Positions 23,101-32,100 of a stretch of 34,897 nucleotides of DNA are shown here, one piece after another. The notes under the pieces are model-generated. The model did no database searches and was not told where the DNA came from. It saw only the letters and a list, made by a program, of their open reading frames with translations. This DNA is from Saccoglossus kowalevskii. Taxonomy: Eukaryota > Hemichordata > Enteropneusta > Harrimaniidae. The stretch spans positions 978,422 to 1,013,318 of the forward strand of contig NW_003111970.1 of assembly GCF_000003605.2 (NCBI RefSeq). The letters are read 5' to 3'. The position numbers and the translations under genes were made by a program. How positions within the stretch are numbered: the stretch's first letter is position 1; the number at the start of each line of letters is the position of its first letter.

Positions 23101-26100
23101 TACCTCATGATACAGCCAATCAGAGAACACGTACCTTGCTTTCAGTGTACTCAACAGCATTGTAGGGACCTGGATTCACAGTGGAATTCTAAAAATAAAA
23201 AAAAAATAATGAAAGATTACTTTTGATTTGCTATCAAGATCTTATACCTCATGATACAGCCAATCAGAGAACACGTACCTTGCTTTCAGTGTACCCAACA
23301 GCATTGTAGGAATCTGGATTCACAGTGGAATTCTAAAAATAAAAACAATAATGAAAGATTACCTTTGATTTGCTATCAAGATCTTATACCTTATGATACA
23401 GCCAATCAGAGAACACGTACCTTGCTTTCAGTGTACCCAACAGCATCTGGATTCACAGTGGAATTCTAAAAAAAAAAAAAAAAAATGAAAGATTACTTTT
23501 GATTTGCTATCAAGATCTTATACCTTATCATACAGCCAATCAGAGAACACGTACCTTGCTTTCAGTGTACCCAACAGCATCTGGATTCACATTTGAATTC
23601 TAAAAATAAAAAAAAATAAAGATTATATATGGCTATTGGGAGTTTCAGAAGGTATAAACTAAACTGAATCTCTTTGTTTTTATACTTATTTTGATTATAA
23701 AAAAATTGAATTTCTTATCAAATTACAAAATTAATTTGTTTTTGAAGATTACTATAATAACATTAAATGATTTTTTTGTTGCGTCATTACAATGTAGATA
23801 ACCAGGGAATGAGCATACATACTGTGTTGGTAAAAAATTGATGTGCATCAGTGACAGTACCACACTGCTTGCTTTCTAAATTCAGTAATCAATCAAATTA
23901 TTGTCCGTGTATTGTTAGATATAATGTGCTAAAATTCTGCCAGTCTCACTCATCACCGGGAAAAACACAAAATCATTTACATTTTTACTTACTCATGATT
24001 TGTCAGACAAATAAAGACAAGTCTTTTCCTAACATCGTCATTTTTCTGACAAAATGATTATGTACCATGCAATTTTCTATAAATTCTTAATTTATTCTGG
24101 ACAAATTGGACATAATTTCCCCATTGGTATCAGTCATTGTTACTGATTATTTTATTTTGCGAAAGATTAGAAAAGTTGACGTTTTCGTTAAAAAGGTTAA
24201 ACAATTTATATTTACAGGTTCTGTGTATACGGTTGAGGTCGATGAAAACCAACAAACGCTAGCTTTTTTAACGATGGATGCAATGACAATATTACTCAGT
24301 GTCAATGCTAATAATGCGAGTAAGTAGTACAACGAATGGTTATCTGCTGTCACTATTTTATAATTTTAATATTTCATGTTGAATTTTTACAAATCACAAG
24401 ACAGGCATTTATGTTATACCTCCGACGCTAACATTAAAACATGAACTTTCAGCAACCATTGTGGATGCTGCTCGATAACTATATACTAAGGACAAGGACA
24501 TAGTCATCCTACAGTACCCTACCATTGTGACACAAATATTGTCAATTTGTACCTACCGGTACATTGAGAACAGGAACAGCACCCAAGACCGACAATTTTA
24601 CTTTATCTCCAACTGGACAGCATTTCCCACTCTGGGTGATACAGGCCTGGCAAGTGGGCAGTGTGTACTGTGGTTTTTACCACCAAGTGTGCATCCAACC
24701 ACGGGAATCAAATTTGAAATCTCCTTGATGTTGACATGCTAATCATTGCACCAAGCATCAGATGCAAACCTTGTTAGCAGAGTTATGTATTATGAATTGC
24801 CATTTTATCGGAAATCACAAAAATAAATATGGAAATTATGAAACTTGCATTATTTTTGTCAAAAATCATCTGCTTTCATTAATTGGAATATTCACTAATT
24901 AAATGCATCAAGTACATCAATTTCTTCAAATAGCACATTTACCAAAATTTTCTCATTCAAGGTCACATGCAATAGCCTGTATCAGTGCAGTAGTGAAGGA
25001 TCATTACAGTATATAATTTTATATAAAAATTATGTAGAAATACTTTTGTGAATGGTGACACATGTTGACTTTGACGCTTGAAGAATTTGTCCAGACCTTC
25101 CTGTCTAATTTGTGTCATTCATTTATTTCATTTCACAGGTGTATTTAGAGAGAGTGGCGGTGCTCGATGTATCCATAATTTAGTACCGTACTTACAATGT
25201 AGAAAACAGTCGTTAGCCATTGTGCAGCAGTTAGTGTTATCTAGTGGCGGTGATGATGATATGGGTACACTGCTAGGTATGATGCACTCGGCACCACAAA
25301 CAGCATTACAATTCAAGACAGATATACTACAGGTGAGTGAAGTGAGACTTGGTGTTTGGTTAACTACAGATGAAAGCTTGAATACCATAATTGGTTTATT
25401 AGTTGTGCATGCACTTTAATAAATGACAGGGATATGTCTATAGTCGTATTCTCATGATCCAGTTTCAAATACAATAATTGTACAATTTTGGTTCATGTGC
25501 TTTTAATAAAACGCCAAATGAATTGCTTTCTGTGGGATGTATGTAAACATGTTTGTATTGTTTTCTGATACTTTTAGCATTTTATGAGATGGTGTGTATC
25601 TCATTTATCACGCAGAGTATGCTTGCTCTCAGCATGCTTCACTCACACACACTTCCACCACATATGGTTTTGCATAATAATGGCCGTGCATGCATTAGGT
25701 ATGCAAATATTTATGGCAAAGAGAGTGCGAAAGAAAACTGTCATTTAGGACCAACACCATTTTTGCATGTAATATTAGGTCTATTTTTTATAAAGGTCTA
25801 CTGTAATGTATGCGCTTATATGCAAATGACAGAAGTGTATCTGTTGTTTACTGGCGCTGCATAGAATAAATGGTATTTCATTTGCACACTTCTATTGGAG
25901 ATGTGCTTCTCATAGAGTAAATGAAATAAATTTGTTTTGCTGTTCACACAGCCCCTCAGTGACTTGTGCTGTTACCTTCAAGACCAGTCAATAGATATAT
26001 GTAGTTGCCTTATACAATATAAGTAAGGATGTAATATTATGAGATTATTGCGAGGATACCGAAAACGCATACGATGCATTACCATACTGCCTGAGTGCAT

Positions 26101-29100
26101 ACTTTGTGGTATTTTCATGATACCCTTATTAGTCGACATCTTTTTCCTGTTTGTAATGATAATTTAATGAGATAACAACCCAAAATGGCAATTAAGAAAA
26201 TGTTTTGTGCTGTCCGAACATTTGCATCAGTGACGGGATTCTATCACCGCCACGCCACGCATTGATAGTGCTTCTACATCTGAAGTAAATAGTGGAAAGT
26301 GTTTTATTGTGACATAAACATGACACACATTTAATAAGGAAAACGTTCAAACTCATCCATAACATTTTCAACACATCCATACAGTGTTTTACGAATGAGT
26401 AAAATTCAGTTTTCTTCGATGTCAGATGTATAATAATCTCATTTATTCATTCTTCTCCTTCTCAGGCCCTATTATTTGTCTTAAGAGACAGTCATCGCTG
26501 CAGAACTGTTTTTAGAAAAGTTGGTGGATTTGTTTACGTTATGTCTGTATTGGTTTCCATGGAAGGTTGCTTAGCACAGCCTCCCAATGCTCCCTGGGAT
26601 ACTGGTAAGTCCTGTAGTAGTTTAACTCTACTCCAGTCATCTGTACTTTGTAAAGCTTAACCTGAAAATGTCATTCCCTGTTTTGCAAATATATAAAACA
26701 TCGCTCCCAGAACAGTTAAAAAATATAAAACGTGTTCAAATAATGCTGTTTTTGATAAAAATTATGAAATTAAAAAGTAGATATTCTGCCCTAACTTTCT
26801 CACCCATTTTATTTTTAGATTATTGGAAGATGCTATCACTTTGACAAACATATCTTCAACATACTATAACAAAGCTAACCAACTTTGTTCGCTTCAGAAC
26901 TTATTGTATACAACTTTAGCTTAAATTAGGAGGAATGCCTAAATTTATATTAATTTTCTAATTGCTCATCCACAATCAGGGGAATGGTACATTGTATCTC
27001 AGAAATCTGAAAAGTTAGGAATGCAACTGTTACATTCATTTATATGTGAATATTTCACCTGCTGGAAGCCTCCCAAGATGCCAAAATGTTTATACCAATT
27101 GAAACGTGTTTCATGACAATCACAGCCCATCAATTGCTTGTATTCACAGTTACTGCAAATTTATGCTAATTATATGCAAATTAGATGTATACAGCAGGTT
27201 TATAACCATAATATACACCTATCATTTGTTGCAGCCAATTCAGATTCTGTGTTACAGTTATTACATATAGTATTCCAGACTTTGACGTCAGCTATGAGAC
27301 ATGAACCCGCTAATGCTAAGTTCTTCGCCTCAGAAGTGAGTATTGAAAATGTTAAATAAAACATTCTTTCGTCAATGCTATTTTATAGTTTAATCCTTTG
27401 GGCGCCAAAGTCAACTTTAGGCAGCGTCCACAAAATAGTTCTATATACCGTCTGTGCATATTAATTAGGTAATTTGCATATCATTAACCATTTGAGCACC
27501 AAAGTCAACTTTTGTCACCATTCACAAATAGTTCTATATACCGTATGTGCATATTAATTAGGTAATTTGCATATTATTAACCCTTTGAGCACCAAAGTCA
27601 ACTTTAGGCAACGTCCACAAAATAGTTCCATTTATAGTCTGCTCTTTTTCTCATAAAATATTGTGAAAATGTTTTCAATCAAAAACTTGAAGCAGTCTCA
27701 TAATTTTGTTTTTTTTGGTACGAAATAAAGATGAAATTCACTGCACAGATTTACCCAAATTGAAGTGAGAAAAAAATTTGGGGCTCAAAGGGTTAAAAAT
27801 TAGTCAATCTGTGATAAATTTTATTCTTAAGTTTCAAAACTCACTCAGTGAATCACAAAGCAATTCATCAAAGGTTGATCAATTTATACAGTCAAAAAGT
27901 ACAAATGTAGTGATTGTGCTGTCATTCTGGATTTTTAAGCTGATTATAGGTAAATGCTTTTCACAATAGAAATTATATTTTATGTTAAAAATTAACTTTA
28001 TATTGTCCACACAAAGTGTCTGATAGAAATCTATTGTTAAATAGTCCATAGTTGAATGAACTCTATTATTAGTCGATGAATAAAATTGTAACAAAATAAA
28101 AGTATTTCTTGTTTACCATTTCACTCATATTTTGTATCTTAGGTGCGATATGAGAGTTTAACCGATGCCATCAGGTTACTAGGATGTTTTGACACAGCTA
28201 CTGAGTTAGAATCACCATTTCATAATAACCAGCTGTCTGATTTACCGTCCAATACTCAACCATTCTGTGATGTATTTGATGTGGAAAAAGTGTGAGTATA
28301 ACATGTTTTATGTGATTATTCCTTACAACACTAATTTTAAAAGTAAACTCTTGTTGCCTTTCACGAAACAGAAATATATTTTGATCAGTCAATACCTTTT
28401 AATGGGAAATTATGTTCATATTTGTCATACATAAAAATGATAAAAATGTACAAAATCTTTTACAAAAATTGGCTGGAAATTAGATGTTTAGAGAGTTAAT
28501 AATATCACTGGATACTCCAAACAGTGCAGGGATTCAATTTGTAACTTTTCACTATTTTAATGTTTTGAACAATTTTAATAGGTTTAAAGTTCACAAATTA
28601 GCCATGGAAACAACGAGTTCTATTGTTGTTCCACATGTTCATGTGGATTTAATTTAGCAAGTTTTACTTATCAGTGAAAATAGCGAATTCAAATTGAAAC
28701 CCAGCAAATAATTAATGCATTTACAGAGTGAACATTTAAAATTGAAATTGAAATGAAGTAAACAGTACAATTTTTATGATGCAATGCTTCGAAACGATAT
28801 TACCTGTAATTTTGGCAGCATGTTTTGTAGTACATTGTACCATAACTCTCTGGGAACAACGCACGTGAACATTTAAAATTGAAATTGAAATGAAGTAAAC
28901 AGTACAATTTTTATGATGCAATGCTTCGAAACGATATTACCTGTAATTTTGGCAGCATGTTTTGTAGTACATTGTACCATAACTCTCTGGGAACAACGCA
29001 CGTGAACACATTGTATGCATCACATGAATTACATAATATATAGAACATAAATCAATATGTATTAGACTGATAGAAATATTCCTTTTCTGAAGATGCAATA

Positions 29101-32100
29101 AAATATTACTATTACTAGATGTAACATGAACAGATAATGTGATAGAAATGGACATAACATAAAGTTGAAATTATTAATTTTAAGTTAGAAGTCAACTCAT
29201 CATTTTGTCATAAATCGCATGACAATGTTCATTGGTTTATTATGTAAAATCATGAAGCTATTGTCCAATGGCAACAAAAAATAGAATTCTTTTGTGTGTG
29301 TTACAGTAACGTATTTTGAGAAACTTGTCCTAATATTTTTCAAAAATCGCTATTTTCAGAACAATTCCATATTAAACAAAAATTGCATTTTTTGACACTT
29401 TTTGAAACACAGATTTTTAAAATAATTCAGGAAAACAATGAGTACCCCATCATTCACAATATATAATTTTTTCATCCTATGTCACTAGCCTAAAATACAA
29501 CCACCAATTTCTTGAAAATTATACTGGTGACCCCCAACTTTTTTGAGTCGATACTCTTATATTGCCCGGAAGTACAATTTATTAAAAAATGGATAAATTC
29601 TGGGTATTTGAATTCATTAGTAGGCTTCTACCTTAAGTCATATATTATTTGTATAACATGTGTTTCTCCGTCCAATTTTTCATTAGCAATAATGAGACAA
29701 TAGGACCCGACTTGAGGTCGGCGTGTCTGCTGTTCAGATGTCTCTATGACATGGCAATTGATGCTTTTGAAAGGTAAGCACCCTTTACTCAATCCAATGT
29801 TATGAGAAATGAGAACTTTGTCAAGTGAAAACAATTCTAAAAAACAGTCAGTAAAATTTGGCATTTGACCGTCATATTGTGTTCACACGGCACATTGCGT
29901 TGTGCAAGAGCCGGTGTGACAACGGCATTTAGAATCTGGTTCACCCATTTTACAACGGTGTCAAAAACGCCAATGCCACAACTGCGTATTTTGTTTACAC
30001 ACGCATTTTAACAACGTTCTCAAATAAAAGGCGCTGTGACAACGGCTTAATTTGTTCAGTGAGAACACCACTTATAACAATGCACTCTCCTTCCAGCTAA
30101 ATGTATGATCACTATCATACTAATTTGCGTATGGTTGTAACCATTATTTTGTTACAGTTGCAATTTTTTTTTTTTTTACTTAAAGCATAGCATTTCCGTG
30201 GCCAAGCATGGTAAACACACTGGTTCTGATGATACAAAGTGTTAATGCACTGATTATTTCATTTCTGTCCAATCAATTTGCAGTAAATCAGCAGAAACAT
30301 CCATCAACTCACCAGCTGTCTCGAGACACGTACACGATGCATTTACTCCAAAACCTTCACCACCTGCTTCACCAATGAGAAAACCACAAACGCTATCCAC
30401 CACATCAAATAGATCAACATCAGGATTAAAATCACCAGTACGAACACCCGTATCATCATATTCCACAGCGCCCTCTCATCCAACTATTGTCCATCCCGGT
30501 GCTGTCATTTCTATGGTAGATCTATTGCCAGCTGTACACTGTGATCAAGACAAGAAGGTCTGTATACCATCCTCTTACAAGCACATTTCTATTTTCCTTT
30601 TCTTCTCTTTTAGCTTCCCTGTCACACATGTAGCAAAACGCTGCTTTTGACCCAGTTAATTTTAACCAACTGTTGGAAAACTTGTGTCAACCAATCAACC
30701 CGGTTTTGATTCAGGTTTATATAGTTTAGCTCAAAGTCAGTGGCCTAATCTACTTGTAGTCCTTGAGTTTTATATTAGATAAAATCACTTCAGAATGGGA
30801 TAGTTTGAGGGATCTTGATTTGGGCGAGTGATAGGTGAGTGGAGTGATCACTCGCCTTAGAAAGTAAAGTCTGATTGTTTCCTGCAGCATAATGTATTCT
30901 GATTTCTGTACAGAAGGAGATAGCTTTACAGATGCATGTTGCCGATGTTATTGAAGATTTAGTGAAAAGTGAGAGGAACCAACAGGTGATGTGTGAGGCA
31001 GGGTTGCCACAGCAACTACTGCGACGATGTGCTGTTGCTCTTGCTGAAGAGGAGCATCTACTTCACCGATATTTACAACATACCCTAGAGAGATTAGCGT
31101 CTCAGGCATTGGAACCTAAAGATCTTAGGTATGTTTTGTATATTGTATTTTGTATATTATGCTATAAGCCTATATTTAACAGCAAGTGCTGTGATGTGGT
31201 ATCCATAGTAAATTGAACACTTATATTTCTTTTCATTAATCGTTGTGTGATGTATTCCATGTGTAATTGACCATGTTTTCATCAGTTTAGTTATGACATG
31301 ATATAAAACAGCAAAAACTATTTTAAATTGAGTTGTTACGGAAACGCTGATTCATAGATCCAACTCTATGTTGCACCATAGCAAATCATTAATTTAACTG
31401 AAGTCAAATACAGCTTTCTAAACAGTGCACAGTTTTTGTGATGATGGTCATAGATGGTTGTCTTCAGTGAAAACATGTGAATCAGACTTTGACATGATTT
31501 GTAACAAAACTTCAAAAAAAAAAAACATTTTGTTTCAATCTTTCAGAGATTTCCTCCGGCTTGGTAAACCACTCTGTTGCATGGCATGGGATGAAAAGCA
31601 CGGCGGTATCCAAACATCTTGCAGTGTGACGTCAATCAGTAGCAACTCAACGTTAGAAGTAGATATCATGAATTCCGATAACAACTCTGTCACTAAGTGT
31701 GATCTCGCATCCAAATGTAACTGTAATCTGTGTAAAGTAGAAGGAGACTGTGTACCCCTCACGAGGGTCAAGTGTTTGGTTTCCATGACAACACCTAGAG
31801 ATGTACGCCTACATGGTGCTTCAGTCACGCCTTCTTTTGTTGAGTTTGATATGAGTGCGGAGGGTTTTGGATGTTTGTATCTACCAAGTATAGCCCCGCA
31901 GCAACCGCCAAATGTAACAGTTGTGTCAGTACCCGGTGTTGTTGGTGGAATGGAAAATAGCGTAATTGGAGGAATTGGATCAGGTGAGGGTGCTTTTCAT
32001 TTGGATCAATCATAGGCTTTCGTTATGTACTGTGGAATACTTTATTTTCGCTGGAATTAATTTTCGCTGAAAAGGCTTTTTGGGCATTTTGTATGGAACT

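Noticed and set aside
23067..23625. CRISPR-like array (four regular repeats)
   Set aside because: The repeats are about 140 bp head-to-tail units without unique spacers, in a eukaryotic intron; a minisatellite-type array.
24690..24760. Possible tRNA gene on the - strand
   Set aside because: A- and B-box-like motifs are present, but no cloverleaf stems or anticodon arm can be drawn; a SINE head is more likely.
25553..25864. 103-codon + strand frame in intron 12
   Set aside because: No known domain, lies inside an intron with no splice or homology support, and has no conserved neighbour.
27174..27181. ATGCAAAT octamer motif shortly before exon 14
   Set aside because: An eight-base AT-rich motif is expected by chance in 35 kb of AT-rich sequence; no supporting context.
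28729..29155. Two - strand frames of 61 and 72 codons sharing a peptide
   Set aside because: They arise from the 137-bp tandem duplication in intron 15; no coding signal.
31425..31546. Upstream extension of the large frame at 31425-32015
   Set aside because: This part lies before a good acceptor (ctttcag) and has no WDFY3 similarity; the exon starts at 31547. The frame's end past 31983 is likewise intron.
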